NCBI GenBank assembly: GCA_947476405.1
Contig: CANJQG010000054.1
Location: 1-10,349, forward strand
DNA: 10,349 bases
Direction: 5' to 3'
Origin: Thiotrichales bacterium
GTDB taxonomy: Bacteria > Pseudomonadota > Gammaproteobacteria > Francisellales > CACEW01
Shown: piece after piece, positions 1-6,837 of the stretch
Layout: the number at the start of each line of letters is the position of its first letter
Position numbering within the stretch: position 1 is the stretch's first letter
The notes under the pieces: model-generated
What the model was told of the DNA's origin: nothing
The model's input: only the letters and a program-made list of their open reading frames with translations
Database searches by the model: none
Program-made: the position numbers and the translations under genes

Positions 1-19
1 ATTTATCGACGGAGACATC

Positions 20-844
20 ATGGACATCGCTAAGCAAGCAGAAGCGCTTATTTTACCTCAAATTAAAGACTTTAAACCCCAGATGGGCATGATTTTAGGA
101 TCTGGATTAGGGGGCTTGATCGATAAAATTGAACCTGTTGCACGCATTTCCTATCGCGACTGCCCTGGATTTTTTCACAGCACGGTTCCGGGACATAAAG
201 GCGAGTTTGTTTTTGGTTATTTGGAAGGCGTGGCGATTTGCTGCATGAATGGACGCGTCCATTTATATGAAGGGGCCACTTCAGCCCAACTCTTAGCCCC
301 TATTCGAGTCATGAAACGCCTAGGCTGTGAGCACATGCTCCTGACCAATGCAACGGGATCTTTAAAGGCAAATGTCATGCCAGGATCCTTAGTTTTAATT
401 CAAGACCAAATTAATTTCAGTGGCGTCAATGTACTCGTCGGCGAAAACAATGCCGAATATGGCCCCCGTTTTCAAGGAATGGAGCATGCGTATGACCCAG
501 AATTGCGTGCCTTATTTCACAAATCTGCCCAAGAATTAAAAATCAAATTGACCGATGGCACCTACGTTGGCGTGATGGGGCCATCCTATGAATCGCCTTC
601 AGAAATACGCTTTTTTGCCTCCATGGGTGGCGATATTGTCGGCATGTCCACTGTGAATGAAGTCATCGCGGCGCGTCATTGCGGCTTAAAAGTCGTAGGA
701 CTGTCTCTGGTCAGCAATTTGGGTGCCGGTTTAAGCGCCAATTTAGTGAATCATGAAGAAGTCGTTGCCGTCGCCAATCAAGCGGGCGAAAAAATGTCCC
801 ACTTGATTGAAGGCTTTTTGCGATATGCTGAGCCTTTACTCTAA
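20..844 (+). CDS. Purine nucleoside phosphorylase, trimeric PNP/XapA type
   Basis: The predicted cytoplasmic enzyme cleaves purine (deoxy)nucleosides with phosphate to free base and (deoxy)ribose-1-phosphate in purine salvage. At 274 residues it has the usual length for the human-like trimeric PNP family (PunA/XapA), not hexameric DeoD. Visible motifs are GSGLG at 27-31 (phosphate loop), PGHKG at 57-61, GRVHLYEG at 78-85, TNATGSL at 109-115, GPSYESPSEIR at 187-197 (base-site Glu191), and GMSTVNEVIAARHCG at 208-222 followed by Asn233 in VSN (expected purine-contacting Asn). All key blocks are intact. The ATG has a GGAG Shine-Dalgarno about 6 nt upstream (positions 10-14). The upstream gene and promoter are outside the window, and 77 bp separate it from ychF. 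Whether guanosine/inosine or xanthosine is preferred cannot be read from sequence, so no symbol is assigned between punA and xapA. Confidence 0.95.
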   Translation: MDIAKQAEALILPQIKDFKPQMGMILGSGLGGLIDKIEPVARISYRDCPGFFHSTVPGHKGEFVFGYLEGVAICCMNGRVHLYEGATSAQLLAPIRVMKRLGCEHMLLTNATGSLKANVMPGSLVLIQDQINFSGVNVLVGENNAEYGPRFQGMEHAYDPELRALFHKSAQELKIKLTDGTYVGVMGPSYESPSEIRFFASMGGDIVGMSTVNEVIAARHCGLKVVGLSLVSNLGAGLSANLVNHEEVVAVANQAGEKMSHLIEGFLRYAEPLL

Positions 845-863
845 CCGCAATTGCATTTTTTGA

Positions 864-892
864 TTGGCGTCAGCGCCTCTTTGTGGCAGAAT
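864..892 (+). promoter_or_regulatory. Candidate sigma-70 promoter upstream of ychF
   Basis: TTGGCG at 864-869 (4/6 to the -35 consensus) and CAGAAT at 887-892 (4/6 to the -10) are separated by exactly 17 bp, which would place the start near 899, about 23 nt before the ychF ATG. The gap between pnp and ychF is only 77 bp, so readthrough from upstream is equally possible. This is read by eye from a weak motif. Confidence 0.3.
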
Positions 893-921
893 AGGGCATT
901 CTTTTTGAGGCAAGGGTCAAT

Positions 922-2013
922 ATGTCTGTTCGTTGTGGAATTGTAGGGCTTCCTAATGTAGGAAAGTCCACTTTATTTAATGCGTTAACCAAGGCCGAAA
1001 TTGCTGCGGCCAATTATCCTTTTTGCACGATTGAACCTAACGTAGGCATTGTGCCCGTTCCCGATGCGCGCTTGCAGCCCTTGGCTGATATTGTGAAGCC
1101 GGAACGTGTCTTGCCTACGGTAACTGAATTTGTGGATATTGCAGGGCTGGTTGCAGGGGCATCTAAAGGCGAAGGCCTGGGGAATAAATTTTTAGCCAAT
1201 ATTCGCGAGACGGATGCGATTTTACATGTGGTGCGCTGCTTTGAGGATGATGATATTATTCACGTAGCGGGCAAAGTAGATCCTTTGTCTGACATTGAAG
1301 TCATCCATACTGAGCTCATGCTTGCTGATTTAGAAAGCATTGAAAAAGCGATTTTTCGCCTCCATAAATTAGTGAAGGGCGGAAATAAAGAAGCCCAAGC
1401 AGAATCCGCAGTGGCTGAAAAAATAAAAATCTTATTGTGTGACGGAGTCATGCCCAGCTCACAAATCTGGACTAAAGAAGAACAGGCTTTAATGAAAGGT
1501 CTCCAATTATTGACCACAAAACCTATTTTATTTGTTGCGAATGTATTAGAGAATGGCTTTGAAAACAATCCCCTTTTGGCAAAAGTTGAGGCCTATGCAA
1601 AATCCCACCAAGCAGAAGTAGTCGCGGTTTGCGCAGAAATCGAATCACAATTATCCAGCCTAAGCGATGCCGAAAAAATGGAGTTTCTGCAGGAATTGGG
1701 ATTAAAAGAGCCCGGCCTAAATCGCGTGATTCGCGCCAGCTATCATTTGCTCGGACTTCAAACCTATTTTACCGCAGGGGTAAAGGAAGTACGCGCCTGG
1801 ACGGTTAAAGTCGGCGCAACGGCACCTCAAGCTGCGGGAGTGATTCATACTGACTTTGAAAAAGGTTTTATTCGCGCAGAAGTCATTGCCTATGCTGATT
1901 TTATTGCAGGAAAAGGCGAGGCTGGCGCAAAGGAAGCTGGAAAATTGCGCCTTGAAGGAAAAGAATATATTGTGCAAGATGGTGATGTCATGCATTTTCG
2001 GTTTAATGTTTAA
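922..2013 (+). CDS. ychF: YchF/Ola1 Obg-family ATPase (redox-regulated, ribosome-associated)
   Basis: This is the universally conserved YchF P-loop protein of the Obg family, which binds ribosomes and hydrolyses ATP in preference to GTP. In E. coli it affects the oxidative stress response and translation initiation. The 363-residue length is normal. Visible parts are the P-loop GLPNVGKST at 9-17, switch II/G3 DIAGL at 72-76 followed by the typical ASKGEGLGNKFL stretch, and the atypical G4 motif NVLE at 207-210, whose NxxE form instead of NKxD underlies ATP preference. A C-terminal TGS domain runs from about 278 (LQTYFTAG) to the end (DGDVMHFRFNV). The start is preceded by purine-rich GAGG/AAGGG. 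In many gammaproteobacteria ychF follows pth; here a PNP gene precedes it. It is followed after 14 bp by the decarboxylase and probably co-transcribed with it. Confidence 0.97.
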   Translation: MSVRCGIVGLPNVGKSTLFNALTKAEIAAANYPFCTIEPNVGIVPVPDARLQPLADIVKPERVLPTVTEFVDIAGLVAGASKGEGLGNKFLANIRETDAILHVVRCFEDDDIIHVAGKVDPLSDIEVIHTELMLADLESIEKAIFRLHKLVKGGNKEAQAESAVAEKIKILLCDGVMPSSQIWTKEEQALMKGLQLLTTKPILFVANVLENGFENNPLLAKVEAYAKSHQAEVVAVCAEIESQLSSLSDAEKMEFLQELGLKEPGLNRVIRASYHLLGLQTYFTAGVKEVRAWTVKVGATAPQAAGVIHTDFEKGFIRAEVIAYADFIAGKGEAGAKEAGKLRLEGKEYIVQDGDVMHFRFNV

Positions 2014-2027
2014 AGAAGGAGAGTTGA

Positions 2028-3182
2028 ATGGAGATTGATAAATATTTTGATAGCGTGACTTGGGCAGAAATAAAAGCACTTGCAAATACGCAAGAGACAC
2101 CTTTTGTAGTGGTGCATCTTGAAACGATTAAGAAGAAATATCAAGAGCTCCATCAATGCTTTCCCTTTGCAAAAATTTATTATGCAGTAAAGGCCAATCC
2201 AGCTGTTGAAATTATTCGTCTCCTTAGTGACTTAGGCTGTTATTTTGATATTGCCTCTATTTATGAACTAGACCGTGTTTTAGGTGAAGGGGTAACCCCA
2301 GAGCGTGTGAGTTTTGGCAATACGATTAAAAAAGCAAAAGATGTCCGCGCCTTTTATGAAAAGGGAGTGCGTTTATTTGCAACGGATAGTGAGCAAGACT
2401 TAGAAAATATTGCGCGAGAAGCACCCGGTTCAAAAATTTATGTACGGGTGATTACAGAAGGCGGCGAAACTTCAGATTGGCCTCTTTCTCGCAAATTTGG
2501 ATGTCATACCGATAAGGCGATGGATTTATTAATTTTAGCCCGTGATTTAGGCTTGCAGCCTTATGGCGTCTCGTTTCATGTGGGCTCTCAACAGCATGAC
2601 ATTGGCGTATGGGATGGCGCTTTATCTAAAGTGCATTCTATTTTTACCCGAATGAAGCTGGAAGGAATTAGCTTAAAAATGATTAATATCGGCGGCGGGT
2701 TTCCTGCGCGATATATTTCTGAAGTCAATGATATTCCCACTTACTCTGAAGATATTCTGCGCTTTATTAAAGATGATTTTGACGATGAATTACCTGAAAT
2801 TATTTTGGAGCCGGGCCGCTCGCTAGTGGGTGAGTCAGGGGTTATTGTGACTGAAGTTGTTTTGACTTCACGCAAAGCGAAAAATGATTTAAATCGCTGG
2901 GTCTTTACGGATATTGGTAAGTTTAGCGGGATGATTGAGACCCTGGGTGAGGCGATTAAATATCCGCTTTATACCGAGAAAAAAGGGGAGACAGAAGAAG
3001 TCATTATTGCAGGCCCGACCTGTGATAGCATGGATATTTTGTATGAAGAATATAAATATGAATTGCCTTTGGACTTGGCAGCAGGAGATCGCCTGTACTG
3101 GTTTGCAACAGGAGCCTATACCACCAGCTATAGTTCGGTTGAATTTAATGGCTTTCCGGCACTGAAAGCTTATTATTTATAA
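2028..3182 (+). CDS. Fold-III PLP ornithine/lysine decarboxylase
   Basis: The predicted enzyme decarboxylates L-ornithine (and/or L-lysine) to putrescine (or cadaverine), an entry step of polyamine synthesis in the cytoplasm. It belongs to the alanine-racemase-fold (group IV) decarboxylases, the eukaryotic-like ODC type, not the large biodegradative SpeC/SpeF type. In its 384 residues the PLP lysine is K55 in YAVKANP (52-58), HVGSQ is at 184-188, the phosphate-binding GGGFP at 222-226, EPGRS at 261-265, GPTCDSMD at 329-336 with the catalytic Cys332-Asp333 from the partner subunit, and the PLP-contacting Tyr in GAYT at 362-365. The Cys-Asp motif argues against diaminopimelate decarboxylase, which has a different block there. 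A strong AAGGAG (2016-2021) lies 6 nt before the ATG and 14 bp separate it from ychF, so it is very likely in that operon. The choice between Orn and Lys cannot be made from sequence. Confidence 0.9.
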   Translation: MEIDKYFDSVTWAEIKALANTQETPFVVVHLETIKKKYQELHQCFPFAKIYYAVKANPAVEIIRLLSDLGCYFDIASIYELDRVLGEGVTPERVSFGNTIKKAKDVRAFYEKGVRLFATDSEQDLENIAREAPGSKIYVRVITEGGETSDWPLSRKFGCHTDKAMDLLILARDLGLQPYGVSFHVGSQQHDIGVWDGALSKVHSIFTRMKLEGISLKMINIGGGFPARYISEVNDIPTYSEDILRFIKDDFDDELPEIILEPGRSLVGESGVIVTEVVLTSRKAKNDLNRWVFTDIGKFSGMIETLGEAIKYPLYTEKKGETEEVIIAGPTCDSMDILYEEYKYELPLDLAAGDRLYWFATGAYTTSYSSVEFNGFPALKAYYL

Positions 3183-5459
3183 ATGCAAATCCTGACTGCA
3201 ACGGAGTATCACGCCAAAATCCTGGCGGCTCAGGCTTTGGCCCTGAATCCCGTTGCATCACTCGAAGCAATCCATTCCTGGCGACATTTTTTTGAGGCAG
3301 AAATTCAACGCTATTTTCCTGAACGCTTACTGACGCGAATCGAAGAACATTTGCTCTGGGTTCAGCTTTTAAAAGCCCATCCTGATGTGCCGGCTGAACA
3401 GGTTTGGTCTTTGGCAAAAATTTTAGCTGAAAATGAGCGGATACGCCGCCTTCATTGCATTCCTCTGGAAGAGATTGAGGCAATGGGGCGCTCGCACCAT
3501 TTATTTTTTATCCAGCTACAACAGCAGTTTGAGCAAGCCCTACGCGATACAAAAAGCCTGACTTTTTTAGAAGGCTTAGCACGCTTAGCCCTTTCCCACT
3601 CTTATGACGCGGACTTATTTGGCTTTGTCGATATGCCCGATTTGTATGCCTCCTTATTATCTAAAGATCGCTCAGCGCTTTTTCAATCTGAAAAAAAAGA
3701 CCTGAGTACGACTTATGTTTTTGAAGCCGCTCATCCTATCGAAGAGCTTCAGCATGCTTTGCACTATATTCTCAGCACGCCCAATCAAAGCTTTGCCTTG
3801 GTGGTCAATCATGCAACCCTGGATTCCCAAACGCTCCATCTTATTTTAACGGAAATGCGACTCTCTGAAAAAATAGATTATGTGAGCGCCATCGGCATTT
3901 CTTTACTTGATCAGCCCTGGTTTCAATTTTTTCAAGCGTGGGGTGAAAGCTTTTTAACAAGCGATTTAACGGGGTTGAGTCGTGTTTTAAGCTCCGTTTA
4001 TTTGGGAGGAGATCCTCACCAAAATGCCTATTGGGATGCGCGATTACGAGAACATGCTCATGCACAGACGAGCCTGCCCAGATTTTTGCAAAGTCTTCCG
4101 CCCGAGGCTCAGGAACAAACTTGGTTTAAGCAATGGCAAGAGATGTCTCTCAGCATGCGGGAAAAAAAAACCATTACTGAATGGCTGAAAATCCTCAATG
4201 CTTGCATCTTTAATTGGCCGGATTGGACGCTCTGGCAGAGCTATCTTGGGAAAGTGAGTCTTCTCAATCAAAATATGTTGCATTATTCCTGGGCTGAGTG
4301 CCTAAAAATCCTCACTGAAATAGCGGCTGATTATTACCTGCCGGCGCCTTATTATGTGAAACCACGCCTTCATATTGTCGGTTTTTTAGAAGCAGTTGAT
4401 TTGCCCGTTGATGCAGTGTGGATTCTCTCCGCCGATACGCTGCACTTTCCTTTGCCTGCGAGTGTGCCGGCCTTTATTCCTGCGCACCTGCTGCCGCCTG
4501 AACAGCCTGAATTATTATTGCCTCGTATTTTTCAGGGTAAAGAAATATTAGCTAGTTTTGTTAAAACGGATGAAACCGACTTAACTCCATTGCTATTGAA
4601 TTCCGCTGCCCGGCGTGAGAAGGGGCTGAGTGAGAAAACCCTTTTTCTTCAAAATCATAGCCTAGAATGGGTCGAAGACTTAGCTCAGCCACCCTTATCT
4701 TCCGAGCAATATCAACATGTAAGGGGAGGGTCGAGCCTGCTTGAAGCCCAAGCTCAATGCCCCTTCAAGGCTTTTGCACGTTATCGCCTCGGCATACGGG
4801 AATGGTCAGAGGGGCGCACCCTATTAGATCCCATGCAAAAAGGGACATTAGTCCATCAGATTTTAGAGCGTTTCTGGCAAAAAATACGCACTCAACGCAA
4901 TCTATTGAATGCAGATCTGCATATGATATTAGATCCCTTGATTGAAGCTGAGCTCCCGACTCCCTTATTAAAACTTTTAGAAAAAGATCGACTGAAAGCC
5001 AGGCTGACCGAATGGCTGAATATCGAGAAGCAGCGCCCTGATTTTAAAGTGATTTCCCGCGAAGAATCCGCAGTGCTTTCGCTGGCAGGGCTTTTATTTC
5101 ATTTGCGCCTGGATCGCGTTGATGAAGTTGCGGAAGGCGGCAAAGTCGTTATCGATTATAAGACGGGCCAGGTCAATCCCAAAGACTGGTTTAAAGAGCG
5201 CTTGGAAGCGCCGCAACTTCCCATGTATGCGGTTCTCGGCCACTATACTGCCGTTTTTTATGCCAGTTTAAAGGCAGGGAAAATGGGTTTTTTTGGCGAA
5301 GAAAACCTTGGGGAGGCACAATTATCGCGCTGGCGTGATCAACTTGAGGCATTAGCCTTAGCGTTCCGGGAGGGACTTTCAGAGGTTTCGCCGACTCAAA
5401 CCGCTTGTCAATATTGTCATCTTGAAGCGGTTTGTCGAATACGCGAAAGTCAAATTTAA
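3183..5459 (+). CDS. AddB-like PD-(D/E)XK nuclease, probable DNA repair protein
   Basis: This resembles the stand-alone AddB-like family annotated as 'probable DNA repair protein' (TIGR03623-type): a degenerate helicase-like N-terminal region and a RecB-type nuclease at the C-terminus. The 758 residues are shorter than the roughly 900 I recall for the family. Visible nuclease motifs are GTLVHQILE with His558, LDRVDEV with Asp644/Asp647, VIDYKTG with Asp658 and Lys660, and QLPMY with Gln678/Tyr682. Cys526 (AQCPFKAF) together with Cys742, Cys745 and Cys751 gives the C...C-x2-C-x5-C 'iron staple' that holds a 4Fe-4S cluster in AddB. No Walker A (GxxxxGKS/T) motif is present, so ATP-driven unwinding is not expected. 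The ATG directly follows the decarboxylase stop (TAAATG) and has no evident Shine-Dalgarno, suggesting translation by reinitiation. The N-terminal ILTATEYHAKIL resembles the family's opening block, supporting this start. The partner and substrate are unknown. Confidence 0.85.
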   Translation: MQILTATEYHAKILAAQALALNPVASLEAIHSWRHFFEAEIQRYFPERLLTRIEEHLLWVQLLKAHPDVPAEQVWSLAKILAENERIRRLHCIPLEEIEAMGRSHHLFFIQLQQQFEQALRDTKSLTFLEGLARLALSHSYDADLFGFVDMPDLYASLLSKDRSALFQSEKKDLSTTYVFEAAHPIEELQHALHYILSTPNQSFALVVNHATLDSQTLHLILTEMRLSEKIDYVSAIGISLLDQPWFQFFQAWGESFLTSDLTGLSRVLSSVYLGGDPHQNAYWDARLREHAHAQTSLPRFLQSLPPEAQEQTWFKQWQEMSLSMREKKTITEWLKILNACIFNWPDWTLWQSYLGKVSLLNQNMLHYSWAECLKILTEIAADYYLPAPYYVKPRLHIVGFLEAVDLPVDAVWILSADTLHFPLPASVPAFIPAHLLPPEQPELLLPRIFQGKEILASFVKTDETDLTPLLLNSAARREKGLSEKTLFLQNHSLEWVEDLAQPPLSSEQYQHVRGGSSLLEAQAQCPFKAFARYRLGIREWSEGRTLLDPMQKGTLVHQILERFWQKIRTQRNLLNADLHMILDPLIEAELPTPLLKLLEKDRLKARLTEWLNIEKQRPDFKVISREESAVLSLAGLLFHLRLDRVDEVAEGGKVVIDYKTGQVNPKDWFKERLEAPQLPMYAVLGHYTAVFYASLKAGKMGFFGEENLGEAQLSRWRDQLEALALAFREGLSEVSPTQTACQYCHLEAVCRIRESQI

Positions 5460-6076
5460 GGTCCGACGCTATAGGTTAGATTGCTCTGTGCGGTATAAAT
5501 ATCGGCATTGACCTGAGCGGGAATGTCATATTTATAGGTAACAGACCCAGGAGAGTTCGTGCAAATCGTTGTGTTCGCATTGGATTGAGAGGAAATCGAG
5601 CAGCCTGTCGTTCCTGCAATGCCGCACTGATTTGCAAAATCAACGGGCGCTCCATTTCCACAAGGCGTATAGAGAATATGATAGGGGATAGTGGTCGTGT
5701 TTCCGACTACCGTTGTCCCTTTCAACATGGGCGCAGTTGAAACGCCAGGGTTTCCGCCGGATGTATTCGTCACGGTCACTGAAATAGGCGTCACGGCATT
5801 ACTGTATAATGAAAAAGCTTCTGGCCCACCGACTGTAACGGTTGTTCCGTAATCAGAAATCGTGTTTAAATACGTGGCTAAAGTCGTTGCATCGGGAGCT
5901 GCTGGATTTAAGGTTTTGTCCCCTGATAAATTTCCCAAAACATAATTCACCTGTGCGGACACTGTTACAGATCCAGGTGCAGAATAAGAAGCCTCGAGTT
6001 TCCCGCTCATGCCAAACAAGGCGCAGGTGATGGCAAGGGATCGAATGAATCGATTTGAGTAGGGTCTTGATGTCAT
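5456..6076 (-). CDS. Secreted cysteine-containing putative pilus subunit (paralog 1)
   Basis: I do not recognise a named family. It is a 206-residue exported protein with a signal peptide at about 1-29 (RFIRSLAITCALFGMSG core, likely cleavage after LEA). The mature part is rich in Thr, Ser, Asn and Gly with alternating hydrophobic residues, as in a beta-sandwich. It has four mature cysteines (139, 151, 159, 172), presumably two disulfides. The HILYTPCGN block (133-140) and the tail, DIPA (184-187) followed by Tyr194 and a final strand NLTYSV, match the layout of the two neighbouring secreted proteins more weakly than those match each other. AAGGAG (minus strand, plus positions 6088-6093) lies 11 nt before the ATG, a rather long spacing. 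It follows the 6114-6737 gene after 37 bp on the same strand and is probably co-transcribed. By context it is a substrate of the adjacent usher, either shaft subunit or tip adhesin; this is inference. Confidence 0.75.
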   Translation of the reverse strand: MTSRPYSNRFIRSLAITCALFGMSGKLEASYSAPGSVTVSAQVNYVLGNLSGDKTLNPAAPDATTLATYLNTISDYGTTVTVGGPEAFSLYSNAVTPISVTVTNTSGGNPGVSTAPMLKGTTVVGNTTTIPYHILYTPCGNGAPVDFANQCGIAGTTGCSISSQSNANTTICTNSPGSVTYKYDIPAQVNADIYTAQSNLTYSVGP

Positions 6077-6113
6077 TTCTGAGAGGGCTCCTTAAAAAAA
6101 TTGAAGATGGAAA

Positions 6114-6737
6114 TTAACAAGGGAAAGTAGAGCTTCCGCCTGAGCAAACAGATACGGTAACTTGTTGCTCATACGTATCGGCAGAAGGAATTTCATCTGC
6201 AGACAACGCGGGGATGGAAAATGTAAAAGTACCGTGATGCGTTGAGCCCGAAGTGGTTACATCGCAGGGAGGCGTCCCTGTTACAGTGGAGGAACCAATA
6301 TTCGGCAGGGTCTGTACTGCACCTTCTAAAATGCCGGCATTGCCTGAGGCTGGATATCTATTTCCTGCGCAATCTGTATAGGTTACGGTATAAAGACCGG
6401 CTCCCATCGGGAGCGTATCCGGGCCACTATCACTGGAAGGCATTTGAAATTTGCCGCTCGATGTTGTTAAATTAAAACTGACCTGATCCTGTGAGCTATC
6501 CGTGTAAATGGTCGCATTTAAATCAGGAGCAGTAGCACCCGTACTGGCCAGAACGGAAGGGGCAAGCGATCCAAATTGAACGGCTGCATCGCTGCAAGTG
6601 CTTGTGCCACAAGCAATACCCGTCGTATCAATCACCTGCGCACTGAGTTCAAAAGTGCCTGTTACAGGCGCACCTGCAGCAAAAGCAGACCCACAAAATA
6701 GACAAGACAGGATAAATAAAATATTCTTATTTTTCAT
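6114..6737 (-). CDS. Secreted cysteine-rich putative pilus subunit (paralog 2)
   Basis: This is a 207-residue exported protein with a clean signal peptide (KNK start, hydrophobic core, SAFA cleavage after residue 20). The mature protein is beta-rich and Ser/Thr-rich with six cysteines (43, 48, 123, 158, 198 and the last residue 207). Recognisable blocks are VQFGSL (53-58), VTYTDCAGN (118-126), TPPC (155-158), FTFSIPA (171-177) and DTYEQQVTVSV at the end. The FGSL block and the Tyr-then-strand ending resemble spore-coat-U-type pilin subunits of chaperone-usher systems, but the overall match is too weak to assign that family. The closest relative in the window is the 9472-10080 product. AGGGAG (plus 6745-6750) lies 7 nt before the ATG. 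It is the first gene of a two-gene minus-strand unit that diverges from the usher, which makes an exported fibre subunit the likely role. Confidence 0.78.
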   Translation of the reverse strand: MKNKNILFILSCLFCGSAFAAGAPVTGTFELSAQVIDTTGIACGTSTCSDAAVQFGSLAPSVLASTGATAPDLNATIYTDSSQDQVSFNLTTSSGKFQMPSSDSGPDTLPMGAGLYTVTYTDCAGNRYPASGNAGILEGAVQTLPNIGSSTVTGTPPCDVTTSGSTHHGTFTFSIPALSADEIPSADTYEQQVTVSVCSGGSSTFPC

Positions 6738-6781
6738 TGCTTCGCTCCCTGGATTAAAAAACTTTAGTTATTGCGCAAAAC

Positions 6782-6810
6782 ATGTTAGCATAGCTCGCTT
6801 AAATAGACAA
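6782..6810 (-). promoter_or_regulatory. Candidate promoter for the minus-strand subunit pair
   Basis: Reading the minus strand, TTGTCT (plus 6805-6810) and TAACAT (plus 6782-6787) are separated by 17 bp, each matching 4 of 6 consensus bases, about 45 nt before the start at 6737. An alternative nearly superimposed pair is TTTACT / TATGCT. The 100-bp gap 6738-6837 must hold the start signals for both divergent units. On the plus strand only TAAAAT (6824-6829), very close to the usher GTG, stands out, without a clear -35. Confidence 0.35.
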
Positions 6811-6837
6811 GTAAATTTATCAATAAAATAGAAAGAT

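Noticed and set aside
866..877. Short hairpin GGCG-TCAG-CGCC between pnp and ychF as a terminator
   Set aside because: The stem has only 4 bp and is not followed by a T-run; it lies inside the candidate ychF promoter spacer.
1717..2100. 127-codon minus-strand open frame across the ychF 3' end
   Set aside because: It is antisense to clearly conserved ychF/TGS and decarboxylase coding sequence, has no recognisable motif and no Shine-Dalgarno; treated as a shadow.
2028..3182. Diaminopimelate decarboxylase (lysA)
   Set aside because: The GPTCDSMD block with the catalytic Cys-Asp and the overall motif set fit the ODC/LDC branch better.
3145..3483. 112-codon minus-strand frame over the decarboxylase/nuclease junction
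   Set aside because: It is antisense to two supported genes and shows no motif.
6114..6737. Assignment of the small secreted proteins as spore-coat-U (Csu-type) pilins
   Set aside because: Only the FG-S/T-L and terminal Tyr-strand features match; the usher is TcfC/CS1-type, not Csu-type, so the family name is withheld.
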